Source: Hypericum androsaemum (lineage: Eukaryota; Streptophyta; Magnoliopsida; Malpighiales; Hypericaceae). From it: DNA of 64,000 nucleotides. Within the stretch, counting starts at the first letter, position 1; each line of letters begins with the position of its first letter. Under the pieces are notes generated by a model. It saw only the letters and a list, made by a program, of their open reading frames with translations, did no database searches and was not told the DNA's origin. Below are positions 32,138 through 43,821 of this stretch, in pieces. Made by a program: the position numbers and the translations under genes. The stretch is taken from assembly GCA_963995505.1 (NCBI GenBank), contig OZ023188.1:14211912-14275911 (forward strand), in the 5' to 3' direction.

Positions 32138-32919
32138 TTACAACCATGGAGTGTTCAACGGATGTGCTTTATCCAAATTGAAATACTTTAGCACCTTTGC
32201 TATATAAGTTAATTGATGCATAAAAATTTCATCTTCAAGATGTTCAATTTGCAATCTGAGATATAGTTTGGTCTTTACCAAATCTTTGATTTCAAATTCA
32301 TTATTCAAACAATCAACTGCCTTTTGGAGCTCTTCGGAAGTTCTAATGATATTGAGATTATCAACATAAATTATAATTATAACGAACTCAGATTCGGATC
32401 TCCTTATAAAAATGGATGGGCAAATTGGATCATTCGTATAGCCTTCTTGTAATAAGTAGTCACTAAGACGGTTATACCACATGTGCCCTAATTATTTCAA
32501 TCCATATAAAGATCGACACAGTTTGATCGAGTATAGTCCTTTTTACTATAATCACGTATTTCTGGTACGTTGAATCCTTCTGAAATTCTCATATAAATGT
32601 CACTGTCAAGCGAACCATATAAATAGACTGTGACAATATCCATGAGACACATATTCAACTTTTCATGTATTGCCAGACTTATCAAATATCGAAACGTGAT
32701 TGCATCCACCACAGGAGAATATATATCTTCATAATCAATACCAGGTCTTTGAGAAAAATCTTGTGCGACAAGTCGTGTTTTATATCTCACGACTTTATTT
32801 TTCTCATTTTGTTTATGCACAAACACCCTTTTGTATCCTACGGGTTTCACACCTTTGAGTGTGCATACTACAGGTCCGAAAATTTCACGTTTCGTAAGTG
32901 AATCTAATTCGGGTTTCAT
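32138..32919 (-). pseudogene. Reverse transcriptase of the old copia element
   Basis: Two open pieces. 32919-32497 carries KVVRYKTRLVAQDFSQRPGI DYEDIYSPVV and the fingers/palm. 32482-32138 carries the catalytic box as IIIYVDNLNII, with the second Asp of YVDD changed to Asn. A stop separates the pieces. Confidence 0.85.
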
Positions 32920-33057
32920 TACGTCTTTTTAATTTGGCCAATCTTTTCTATGCATGCATTCCTCAATAGATTTTAGCTCTAGATCTTCTTCACATTCTAT
33001 AATATTTAGCGCTATATGGTAGGCAAAAATATCATCAATGATAACTTCATTTCGGTT

Positions 33058-33650
33058 CTATTTTTCTTCAGTCATAACATAATTTATTAAAATCTCATAA
33101 TTATCACAATGTTTAGGTACTTGTTCTTCTATTGGAAGCGACTCTTCTAGAGTATGCCCTTCCTCGATACTGACTGAGGAATCTTCATGAGTCAAGATAT
33201 CCTCAATTTGACCATCTTGATATTTTACTCTTTTTCTCTTACGAGGACTTTTATCTTTGGAACTAATAGGTCTACCACGTTTAATTTGTGCCTTCTTTTT
33301 ATTGGCAATAATTAATCTTTCTTCATGGACATCAATTCTAAAAGGAGCATTAGCAGCCAAAATATGTGACATAGTCACTCTCTTTGGATCAGCAAAAGCG
33401 TCTGCAACTGATTAGCTAAATTCTGTAGATGAATTATCTTTTGAACTTCAAGTTCACTTTGTTTTGTGCGAGGATCTAAATAACACAATGATAATTCATT
33501 CCAGCTAATATCTTTTTCAAGTTGCTTATTTTCTCCCCCTAATGTTGGAAACATTGATTCATCGAAATGACAATCGGTAAAATGTACCGTACTACGTAGC
33601 TCAATGAACTTTGTTATCGATGGAAATTCAATCCCAACATATATTCCCAA
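33058..33650 (-). pseudogene. Integrase C-terminal and linker region of the old copia element
   Basis: Two overlapping pieces (33650-33375 and 33378-33058). They read GIYVGIEFPSITKFIE...DCHFDES, then a basic KRGRPISSKDKSPRKRKRVK stretch, the usual linker between integrase and reverse transcriptase in this lineage. Confidence 0.7.
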
Positions 33651-33890
33651 CCTTCTTTGAAGTCTTATTTTAGTGCATTGTGGTGGAGCTATTGAAACAT
33701 AAACTGCACATCCAAAAAAATTTAGATGGGAAATATTTGGTTCCTGACCATAAACTAATTATAATGGGAAGAATTTATGATAACTTATTGGGCTGATGCG
33801 AATTAACATTGCTGCATGAAAAATGGCATGTCCCCAAGCAGAAATATAGAGTTTAGCTCTCATAAGTAATGATCTTGCAATTAATTGAAT

Positions 33891-34550
33891 CTATTTAATA
33901 AATAATTCAACAATACCATTTCGAGTGTGAACATGAGCTACAGGATGTTCAATATTTATACCAATGGCCGTGCAATAATCATTGAATGTTTGAGAAGTGA
34001 ATTCACCAGCATTATCAAGGCGAATGGTCTTAATGAGATTATCTAAAAAATGAGCTCGTGATCGAATTAATTGAGTTAGTAATCTCGCAAACTCCAAGTT
34101 GCGAGTCGATAATAAAGATACATATGACCATCTAGTTGATGCATCAATTAATACCATAAAATATCTAAATGGTCCACATGGTAGATGAATAGGTTCACAT
34201 ATATCACCTTGTATGCGTTCCAGAAACCTAATGGATTCAACCCCAATTTTAACTGGTGATGGCCTCGTTATTAATTTGCCTTGAGAGCATGCAGTGCATG
34301 ACAATTTATTAGATTAGAAAATCTTCTGGTTCCTTAAAGAATGTCCACATGAATTATTAATAATTCTTTGCATCATTATTGACCTGGGATGGCCCAACTG
34401 GTCATGCCAAATTACAAAATCAGTAAACTTCTGGTTTACTATTGCATGTGCTTCAATTGTATTGATATATGTATAATATAAACCAGATGAATAAGCGGGT
34501 AATTTTTTCAATAAATACTTTTTACCCGAAATAATATTTGTGATGTACAA
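33891..34550 (-). pseudogene. Integrase of the old copia element
   Basis: 34550-34314 holds the zinc-binding part (WHDQLGHPRSIMMQRIINNS). 34304-33891 holds ACSQGKLITRPS, IQGDICEPI with the first catalytic Asp, RLDNAGEFTSQTFNDYC with the second, and GIVELFIK with the Glu. A stop separates the two. Confidence 0.85.
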
Positions 34551-35024
34551 ATATTCTTTGTTTCTTTCATTTGTTGTCTCAACATGATACCCATTTTGGC
34601 GTATATCTTTGAAACTTAATAAATCTCTTTGAGACTTAGGAGAATATAATGCATTATTTATGCAAAAGTTCGTACCTCCAGGTAATAATAAATTAGCTCT
34701 TCTGTAGCCTTCAATTAAATTTGCAGTACCCGTATAGTACTAACATTTGATTTTTGCATATGTAAATGAAGGAAATATTTATCATCCTTAAGTATGGTGT
34801 GCGTTGTGGTACTATATGCTAAACACAGATTTCTTTCTCGGATAAATGAGTCAACTCGTACCAATTCCATACTCTACATAATAATAAAAATATTTACATT
34901 AAATTCAAGCAACGAAAATATGATAAGAAAATATTACATTAAATTCAAACAACAAAAATATGATAAGAGAAAATTCTAGGAAACATATTAAAGAAATAAA
35001 CAAGAACGTGAATATATTAAAATA

Positions 35025-36015
35025 CTATTCAATAAGAAAATCAGCAACATCCAAATGAGTGAAGTCATTTTGACCAAAGTCCATGCTACCCTCCACATTT
35101 ATAATGCCAGTACCACCATCATCATCGACAAAATTTGTCTCAGCCTTCCCTTTGCCTTTCAATGATTCTTGATAAAGTTCAAGTAGATGCTTTGGTGCAC
35201 GACAGGTACGAGCCCAATGACCTTTACAGCCATAACGATGACACGAATTTTCTATTTTTACTTTACCATCACTATCTCTTCTAGATTTCTTCTCTTTGTT
35301 CTCCCACTTCAGGTGGCAAGACGTGTTCTTAAAATTATCACCACGGTAACCATATCCTCCACGACCATTATCACGACCATGTCCGCGACTGCGGCCCCTA
35401 TAATTAAATTTTCTCACATTCACTTCAGGTAATGAAGCATAACTAGTTGGACGTGCCTTGTGATTTTTTATCAAAAGCTCATTGTTTTGTTCAACCACAA
35501 GAAGATAAGCAATCAACTTGGAGTATTTCTTGAAATACTTTTCACGATATTACTGCTGAAGCACCACATTCAATGCGTGAAAAGTGGAGAATATTTTCTC
35601 TAACATATCAGAATCAGTAATCTTTTCTCCACATAATTTCAGCTGAGAACTTATGCGAAATAGAGCTGAATTATATTCACTCACAGTTTTGAAATCTTGG
35701 AATCGCAAATGCATCCAATCATAACGAGTTTTTGGGAGGATCACAATTTTCTGATGCTCATTCCTTTCTTTCAAGCTAATTCAAAAGATTAGTGGATCCT
35801 TTACTGTGAGGTATTCGGCTTTCAAGCCTTCATCTAGATGGTGACGAAGGAAAATTATCGCCTTAGCCTTATCTTAAGCACAAGCTGCATTTTTCTCTTT
35901 GATTGTCTCTTCAAGACCATTAGCATCAAGATGAATTTCATCATCCAAAATTCATGACAAATAATTATTGCTTGTGATGTGGAGGGCCACAAAATCAAAT
36001 TTGGTAAGATTCGAC
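35025..36015 (-). pseudogene. Gag of the old copia element
   Basis: 36015-35550 shows a UBN2-type gag with several stops (ends RFQDFKTVSEYNSALFRISS). 35516-35025 carries a basic, Gly/Arg-rich stretch and the zinc knuckle CHRYGCKGHWARTC, where the second Cys is Tyr, so zinc binding is lost. Confidence 0.8.
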
Positions 36016-36602
36016 ATTATAATACTATCATAAGCAAATAGAATAAGTTAGACTTGATTTATCATAGGATTCAAATATAATCGATATCCATTACTAAGAT
36101 AAATTAGTAGAAATAGTCATTTCATATCTATCGGTGGGATTTAATTAAATAAATAACATCTATTCAGTTTTTTTTGTTCATTTCGTAAAATCATAGTTTC
36201 TCAAAAATAAAATTTACAAACAATAGAAGAATGCTTTAAAATGAAGAGGTGAATACAGAACATATAACGCAAGAATTTACTAGATAAATTCAGATTAATA
36301 AAACATGATTATGATTATTTTTTTATCACAAAGTGAATTTCGAATAGTAGCCTCATTTTTTTTCATGATGAGAAACCAACTTAATGAAACAAAAGAAGCG
36401 TATCCAAATTTCTACATTAAACAAATTGTTAACCTAGCCTTACCATATTATAAACGCAATTTCATAATACATGATAACGGGGTACAAATCACCACTTCAT
36501 AATGCATGATTACGTATTTAACAAAATTAAATAAATAGGAATGGTAAAAATTACTTACAATGCTATAACTCGATCTTCTCAAGAAAATGTTAAGAATACG
36601 GT

Positions 36603-36622
36603 AGAGTCTCGTACTGATAACG
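36603..36622 (-). other. Primer binding site of the old copia element
   Basis: The minus strand next to the 5' LTR reads cgttatcagtacgagactct, close to the cgttatcagcacgagactct seen in Retrofit-like copia elements. Confidence 0.7.
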
Positions 36623-36901
36623 TGTTATAAACTTTAGCGGATATAAGTAATAGTAACAAGTGTTAGAGAAAAGAGTAGGAGAGAAAATATTAACTTCTCT
36701 TTAATATCAAGAAATATTCATCAAATGGAATGTCATAGTTCTATTTATAGGCTAATACAATAATCATTCCATAATTCATTAGCCCACTAAACTTGATTTA
36801 TAAAGAAGTGGTGAAACGGAAGAGAGGTGACTTCAAACATGGAAGAGGTGGATAGAAAACATAGAAAAAATGGCAGCCATAATTATTAATACATAATATT
36901 A
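36623..36901 (-). repeat. 5' LTR of the old copia element
   Basis: Matches 30884-31160; see that entry. Confidence 0.85.
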
Positions 36902-37269
36902 AGTGATTTTCCTTTTAAAAAACAAAAAAGCTGAATTATACAATTAAAAAAAGCTGATTACTCTCGTTATTTTTATGAACTAAGTATGTTTTTTTTAACT
37001 GGGTTAAATGAAAAAAAAATGTTTTTGAGTTTGCCCAAAAGTAAAAGGTCTCGGTATTTACCAATGAGCACTCCTCACCCCGGAGTGAGCCTGAAACCGA
37101 AATAAATCGATAACTTTTTTTTAAGAAAAAAAATCGATAACTTGATCACACAGAAGGACATCCAAAAATTAACCCGACCGTTTTAACGGTGTCATGGGTT
37201 GAGATTTACCTTAAGCCAAAAATTTTGGTATTGGTTCGGTGTCAATTTTTCCAGAACCCGATACGCCGA
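36902..37269. other. Unassigned AT-rich stretch
   Basis: No feature recognised apart from short A/T runs. Confidence 0.4.
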
Positions 37270-37720
37270 TAAACCGATGAAAACGACGTCGTTTTCATTT
37301 AAATATATATATAATCAGTTCCTAGTTGGAAAACCTAGAAACCTCCGCAGATTCTTCTTTTAATTGAACCCCCTCAGTCTCTCAACCCAAAGCTCAACCC
37401 TTTCCCACTGCTGCTCCTCCGTCCTGCTCCTCCGGGCTACTATTGCACCTCTAACCTTTTCCTATCGTCCTCCGCTCCCAACTCCTCCCTTCTCCTTTCC
37501 GAGCAACTTGTGGTTGCTATTTTCCCTTCCCTTCCCTTCCCTTCCCTTCCCAATTTTCAAAAACCCTAAATACCCAAATCGATCCCCTCATTTCTGGTGA
37601 CTTGGATAGTCTATTGGAGCGGTTGGGTTTATTTATGAAGGACGAAGCCGAAGAGGAAGATGAACAGGTTTTGAACGTGGATCCCATATCTTGTAACAAT
37701 AGACATCCCCTCACTTCTGG
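37270..37720 (+). other. Promoter and first-exon-like segment, gene unrecognised
   Basis: A palindromic ACGT element (aaacgacgtcgttt, 37279-37292), a TATA stretch (atatatatataa, about 37304) and a Ser/Pro/Leu-rich open frame from ATG 37364 that resembles an organelle transit peptide. A separate phase near 37600-37690 reads DLDSLLERLGLFMKDEAEEE. A CCCTT/TTCCC microsatellite (about 37524-37550) lies between. This may be the 5' end of a dead nuclear gene; I cannot name it. Confidence 0.35.
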
Positions 37721-39052
37721 TTAAAATTACCAATTTTATTCTTGACAGAGATTTTGTGGTCTTATGGACTCGTTCATCACTTCCCAAATTGTAATGTTTG
37801 CAAGATTATTTTGGATAGATTGTATTGTATTGCACTCTGATTGTATTGTTTGTTTCAGAATTTTTTTCCAAAGAGCATAAAATTTTTCTGTCGGTGTTGG
37901 CCAAACCGACAGAAAAATGGCAACACCGACCCACCCAACACCGTCGGTCACCTTTTTGGCTTTTTAGCTCTTTCGGTTTCGGAGTAAAAATAGGGCCTAA
38001 ACCCATGAACTCGACAAATACTCAAGTCCTCAGTCCAGGGGAGGGAGAGAATATGGAATCATGGAATGCCTACCATGTCGTCAACAAATTTTAATGGTTA
38101 AACATATTTGTATTAATCAATTTTTAGTAAAACTTAGCAATGTAAATTGGGTCTGATAAAGATTATTACAAATTTGAAAATAAAAAACATATTAAATATA
38201 AAAAATTATATTTTGCAATTTGATCAATTGATTTAAGAAATTGGAGAAAACTTTTTAAAAATTTACGACAAAATCTAGAAAACGATAACCGAGAATATTA
38301 TTGTACAATTTTCCGCTTTGTTACAAGCCACGTATATTATTTGCAAATATAAGCCTGGCTGGGGGCCGTTGGGGTTGAATGCAATTGTCTGTTTCAAGGG
38401 TTTTCTTATCGAAGAAGCGTTAGCCGATAACCAATGGAAATCCAAAAAGAACGTCGAAAATAAAATGGATGTCTCATTTCATGACTTTAAAATTTTGAAT
38501 GTTCTTGTTTATTTTAACATGGATTAGAGGTTCTTGTTTTGTTTATGGAAATAGTCTTTTATCAAAATGGCTCTGTATTCTGTTGGGAATCCACAATTGT
38601 ATGACATATACACCTACAATCAGTTAGATTAATTATTAAGTTTGAGTTAATAAAAAAATAATCGTGTTAAATATTTGTTATGAGAATTTGTCGGATCACT
38701 GATCGAACCGTATTTTTTAAAATTATGATTTTATCCAATTCGAAAATAGATTATTCGATTCAAAATAAGTAAATATTCAAATACAAAATTGTATAAATAA
38801 ATGAACGACATATATCAGCACATGCATTAATTGGTCCGTTGGTGACAGTTATTTTTCCTTCCCCAAAGCAAAATGTCATTGCTTTGATTTTTGTTTTCTT
38901 TTAAATGCCATACTTCTCTAATTGTCCACAAAAAGTGGAACTATTTCTGCATTCTTTTATACCAAATTGATTACCTTATTTGTAGGATATGTGTCAACTT
39001 CTTATTTAGTTATTTAATATTGTATAAAAATTTTAATTAGGTGGAAACTCTT
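37721..39052. other. Unassigned region with one perfect hairpin
   Basis: 37883-37895 (tttttctgtcggt) and 37905-37917 form a perfect 13-bp stem with a 9-base loop. No coding evidence. Confidence 0.4.
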
Positions 39053-39977
39053 TGTTATTTATAACAGATTAGTGCTTAACCTCTTCTATTTAAATAGAAG
39101 GGCAGAATTTATGTATTTTTTTAGGCTTGAGCATTTTAGTTTTGGGGACAAGCCAATGTATGTAGTAGTTTATGGAGATAGGCTAGAGATAAGTTGTCTT
39201 GCCAAAGTCTATGTATTTGTTGTACTCTATATATCATAGTGAAGATCTTCTCACCTACTGTAAATATAGGTCAATTGACTGAATCACGTATATCGCATCT
39301 CCTCGTTATTCATATATTTCTCTGTTGTTGTTGTTGATAAGGACTCACTAAATCACTGTGCTCGCCTCTGCCGCTACCGTAACAACTAATATCAAAACTT
39401 TTGGTTTGTATCCGGGTAAAAAATAGTGAAGAACACAAGAGTAATGACAGTTTCACAATTCCAGAGGCAGGAATGGCAGATTGGAAATTTCATGGGAGAA
39501 ATTGGTGCATGGACAATTTGGTAAATTCTAAGAATTTGTGTATTAGGGTTTTGCAACCTTTGTAGAGGAGGAACCTCCCACCCATTGGAGAGGCAGCCAG
39601 CTGCCAGAGGAGGGTGCCGAAGCGCAGGGAGCCCCTGCGACCCCTAGCCTGAGCACCATCCATCGCGCCAGAAGAAGCTTGTGTCGTCAGGAAGAGGAGT
39701 AGTTCGAATTCGCCGCCCATGCAGTCATGTGCCACCGTTCATTGCTCTAGGAGGAGACAGAACCCGAAGAGAGAGAAGAAGAAGTCCTTGTCGTCGCTCC
39801 GAGGAGAGGAGTAGCTCCGTGCATCCGGCACATACAACAGAGAGTCTTGAGCCTTGCGAGCCAGTCACTCGCCACCGTCGCCGCACCTTAAAAGGAGGAG
39901 AGAAAACTTCATCATCCCGCCTGCTCGAACCAATTGAGGTCAAGCACCGCCTGCATCCCGCTGTCGCTGCGCAAGGA

Positions 39978-40017
<40 letters not shown>

Positions 40018-40695
40018 TAAGACTTAATATCCGGCCACCATCTAGAAGATGAGGATGCCACCGTAGAAGAAGCATCGTCGATGTCACGTGGTGGCAGTAG
40101 CCTTTGCCCTCTTGTCCTTGGATTGGAGAAAAACCTTATATTTTAGTTGACCAAAAGTCAACAAATTGATTTAAAGTTTATGGATAGACTGATTTATGTC
40201 TTTTTCAATAGCTTTGGGTATGCAAGTATGCAGATTAGGCTGTTTCATTGGCATGGTGACTTTATTCTTATGAGTTGAGATTGACCAGATGGAGATTAGA
40301 TTGGAATCTTGTTAAAACCGATTAGTTCAGGTTGGGTTGATTCACAATTAAAAATAGATCATGAAATGAGAATGTTTATAACATATTAAAGCTAGTTCCT
40401 ATGAATAGGAGGGCAAGGTTTATGAGTTCTTTAAGATTTGAGTGGTTTAGTTTGGGGCCAAGACAATGAGTGCAGTAGTATATGCAGATAGGCTAGAGGC
40501 AGGTCGCCTCACCAGAGGTCTATGTATCTATTGTACTCCAGTTAAGATTGTCTTACCCCCCTAGATGTAGGCCAATTGACTGAACTATGTATATCGCATG
40601 TCCTCATTAGTCGTTATTCCTTGTTATTCTTATATCTCTCTGTTGTTGATAAGGATCCACTAAATCGTCGTGTTCGCGTTTCCACTGCCCGAACA
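39053..40695 (+). mobile_element. LTR pair with a short non-coding interior (deleted or non-autonomous element)
   Basis: Direct repeats 39053-39384 and 40373-40695 share gataggctagag, gtctatgtat.t.ttgtactc, gtcaattgactgaa, gtatatcgcat and ctctgttgttg...gataaggactcactaaatc in order, with many changes. Both start TGTT and end with ACA, and a degenerate Met-type primer site (ctaatatcaaaac) follows the first. The 988-bp interior is GC-rich and includes a GA microsatellite; no gag or pol. No matching TSD, so it is old or rearranged. Confidence 0.6.
39980..40014. repeat. (GA)n microsatellite
   Basis: Uninterrupted agagag run of about 17 units. Confidence 0.95.
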
Positions 40696-40819
40696 CTTCG
40701 ATACTAATAAAAATTTAGCTTGTCAATTAATCTTAAAAATAACATAACTAATTATTTTGAATATATCCGTGAATTGAGAATTATTAACTCTTGATTATTT
40801 TGAGAAAAAATATAATACT

Positions 40820-41092
40820 TGTTGGGAAATAAGATCGAAACGAGTAAAACACGAGACACAAGAATTACGTGGAAACCCCAAGACGGGGAGAAAACTACGG
40901 GCAAAGGAGAGTCGTTCACTATGTGAGTCCAATCGGTTACAAGGCCTCCGTGAGGGTTCTTTCTACCTCACAACTCTCAACTAGTACAAATAAGACCTAG
41001 GCATAGGCCGTATATATATAAGAGACTAGTACTCTATTCTGATCAGGAAATAGAGCCCTACTCTAATTAGGAATTTGGAACAATCTCTAACA
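40820..41092 (-). repeat. 3' LTR of the Tork-like copia element
   Basis: Reads TGTTAGAGATTG...CCCAACA on the minus strand. Confidence 0.96.
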
Positions 41093-41107
41093 AATCTCCA
41101 CCTTGGA
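41093..41107 (-). other. Polypurine tract of the Tork-like copia element
   Basis: The minus strand reads aaggtggagattt against the 3' LTR. Confidence 0.8.
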
Positions 41108-41174
41108 CCAAATTCTATGACTCCAACATCAACGTTTCTCCACCTTCACCACCAGCCCCTAAGGGCTATCAGCA

Positions 41175-42145
41175 TCAAGCACGAACACCTACAAAGTCCA
41201 AGCAATGCTCGAACTTAGTACCAGAAAGCGGCTTCATCAACATGTCTGTAGGGTTGTCCTTTGTACCCACCTTGCTCACAACAATGTCACCTTGAGCAAC
41301 ATGCTCCCGAATGAAGTGGTACCTCACATTAATGTGCTTTGTCCTCTCATGATACATAGTATCCCTCGTGAGATGGATAGCACTTTGACTATCACAGTAC
41401 ACCGTACTAACCTGCAGCTTCTCACAGATTTTACTGAAGAAACATTTCAACCAGATAGCCTCCTTCACACCTTCAGTTATAGCCATGTACTCCACCTCAG
41501 TAGTAGACAACGCCACTGTGGCCTGTAGATAAGCTCTCCAACTGATAGCACATCCTCAGTGAAGACATATCCAGATAAGGATCTGAACTTATCAAAATCT
41601 CCAGCATAATCTGAATCAACGAAACCAATAACTCCATCACTGGTGCGTCCAAACTGTAGACACACGCCCTTGGTACCCTTCAAGTACCTCATAATCCACT
41701 CCACTGCTCTCCAATGACCTTCTCCAGGATTTTCCATAAACCTACTAACGACACTCACAACATATGCCAAATCTGGGCGTGTGCAAATCATAGCATACAT
41801 CAGAGAACCAACAGCATTGGAGTATGGAACACCAGACATGTAATCGACCTCAGAAGCTGACTGTGGAGATAAAGCAGACGAAAGCTGAAAATGTGTACCA
41901 AGAGGAGTACTCACAGGATTATAAGTCACATCAAAACTGTCAAGTACCTTTTCAATGTAACTCTCCTGACTCAGAAATAACTTCCTTGCTCCTCTATCTC
42001 TGACAATCTCCATGCCAAGAATCTTCTTAGCAGGACCCAAATCTTTCATCTCAAACTCGCTACTCAACAGAGCTTTGAGCTTTCTCACCTCTCCTTTGTC
42101 ACTTGCAGCAATTAACATGTCATCCACATACAGGAGCAAATACAC
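41175..42145 (-). pseudogene. Reverse transcriptase thumb and RNase H of the Tork-like element
   Basis: The first piece (42145-41477) begins just after a TAA and opens with the catalytic box YLLLYVDDMLIAA, followed by MKDLGPAKKILGMEI, GVPYSNAVGSLMYAMICTRP DLAY and GFVDSDYAGD (RNase H Asp). After a frame change near 41550 the second piece (41516-41175) reads [22 protein letters not shown] and [13 protein letters not shown], the rest of the RNase H. Both active sites keep their acidic residues. Confidence 0.9.
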
Positions 42146-42704
42146 TTAGAAACCATCGCGTAGCCTTTTCAGGTAAACACAACTATCATAACTGCTCCTC
42201 TCATAACCATGAGAAATCATAAAAGAATCAAACCTTTTATACCACTGCCTCGGAGACTGCTTAAGGCCATACAAGGACTTCTTCAACAAGCGCACATGGT
42301 CTTCTTTGCCTTCAACATGAAAACCCTCAGGCTGTGCCATATAAATCCGCTCCTCAAGCTCTCCATTTAAGAAAGCTGTCTTCACATCAAGCTGTTCAAA
42401 CTCCAAATCCTGCATAGCAATAATACCAAGAAGAGAACGAATCAATGTATGCTTCACAACTCGTGAAAATACCTCATTAAAGTCCACACCAGGAATCTGA
42501 CTATATCCTCTAGCCACTAGCCTAGCCTTGTATCTAGGCTCTTCAACTCCAGGTATACCATCCTTCTTCTTGAATACCCACTTGTAACTGACAACCTTCT
42601 TATCCTTAGGCAGCTTAGTAATCTCTCAAGTCTTGTTCTTGTGAAGAGATTCCATCTCTTCCTCCATAGCAACCAACCATCTAGCAGAGTCTTTAAAACT
42701 TCAC
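42125..42704 (-). pseudogene. Reverse transcriptase N-terminal half, downstream copy of a tandem duplication
   Basis: 577-bp unit, identical by eye to 42702-43281. It carries ARGYSQIPGVDFNEVFSRVV, QLDVKTAFLNGELEE and KSLYGLKQSPRQWYKRFDSF. A TGA replaces a Trp codon near 42625 and a TAA precedes the YVDD box near 42146. Confidence 0.95.
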
Positions 42705-43281
42705 ATACAGGAGCAAATACACTTAGAAACCATCGCGTAGCCTTTTCAGGTAAACACAACTATCATAACTGCTCCTCTCATAACCATGAGAAATCATAAA
42801 AGAATCAAACCTTTTATACCACTGCCTCGGAGACTGCTTAAGGCCATACAAGGACTTCTTCAACAAGCGCACATGGTCTTCTTTGCCTTCAACATGAAAA
42901 CCCTCAGGCTGTGCCATATAAATCCGCTCCTCAAGCTCTCCATTTAAGAAAGCTGTCTTCACATCAAGCTGTTCAAACTCCAAATCCTGCATAGCAATAA
43001 TACCAAGAAGAGAACGAATCAATGTATGCTTCACAACTCGTGAAAATACCTCATTAAAGTCCACACCAGGAATCTGACTATATCCTCTAGCCACTAGCCT
43101 AGCCTTGTATCTAGGCTCTTCAACTCCAGGTATACCATCCTTCTTCTTGAATACCCACTTGTAACTGACAACCTTCTTATCCTTAGGCAGCTTAGTAATC
43201 TCTCAAGTCTTGTTCTTGTGAAGAGATTCCATCTCTTCCTCCATAGCAACCAACCATCTAGCAGAGTCTTTAAAACTTCAC
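42702..43281 (-). pseudogene. Reverse transcriptase N-terminal half, upstream copy of a tandem duplication
   Basis: Same content and same two stops as the other copy. 577 is not a multiple of three, so the second unit is shifted in phase relative to the first. Confidence 0.95.
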
Positions 43282-43794
43282 AGCATCTGAGTAACTAGAT
43301 GGTTCTTCACAGCTATCAACTTCTTCTACCATATTCAGGGCAAAAGTAACAATATCAGCCTCACCCAACTTCTGTGGAGGCTTGATAATTCTTTTGGGCC
43401 TGTCTCTAGCAATAGAATATGCTGGCTCCCTCTCAACTATGCTAACATTCTCAGCTTCATCAGACAACCCACCATGAGTAGGACCATGACAATCAACATC
43501 ACGGAAGGAACTCGCTTCTGGATCAACATCAAACTCTACCTGTACTTTTGACTTTTGCAAGTCCACACTTGGAGCACTCGAAACACCAGGTGAAGAAACA
43601 TCCTCCCTCTTACTCAGCATGTCTGTCTCTTTGAAAATAACATTCTTACTCAACAAGACCTTAGACAGCTCGGGACACCACAACTTGTATCCCTTCACTC
43701 CAGAAGCATAGCCAAGGAAGATACATTTTACAGATCTTGGCTCTAACTTGCCATTATTCACATGAGCATAGGCAGGACACTCAAATATCTTCAA
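43270..43794 (-). pseudogene. Integrase C-terminal and linker segment of the Tork-like element
   Basis: Reads KIFECPAYAHV and KCIFLGYASGVKGYKLWCPE, then an acidic linker and a RPKRIIKPPQK motif, the usual passage from integrase to reverse transcriptase. It is separated from the upstream frame by a TAG at 43819-43821 in place of a conserved Trp. Confidence 0.88.
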
Positions 43795-43821
43795 ATCAGC
43801 ATAATTAGGAGGATTTCCAAA

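Larger units (their letters stand above)
30884..36901 (-). mobile_element. Old copia element (Retrofit/Ale-like), degraded
   Basis: Minus orientation. LTRs at about 30884-31160 and 36623-36901 (TGTTATAAAC start on the plus strand; the other ends are uncertain). Order on the minus strand: LTR, primer site, gag, zinc knuckle, integrase, reverse transcriptase, RNase H, polypurine tract, LTR, the copia order. All frames are broken. TSD unclear: AGTTA on the left and AGTGA on the right if the far end is at 36901. LTR divergence is visibly higher than in the copia at 40.8 kb, so it is older. Confidence 0.88.
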
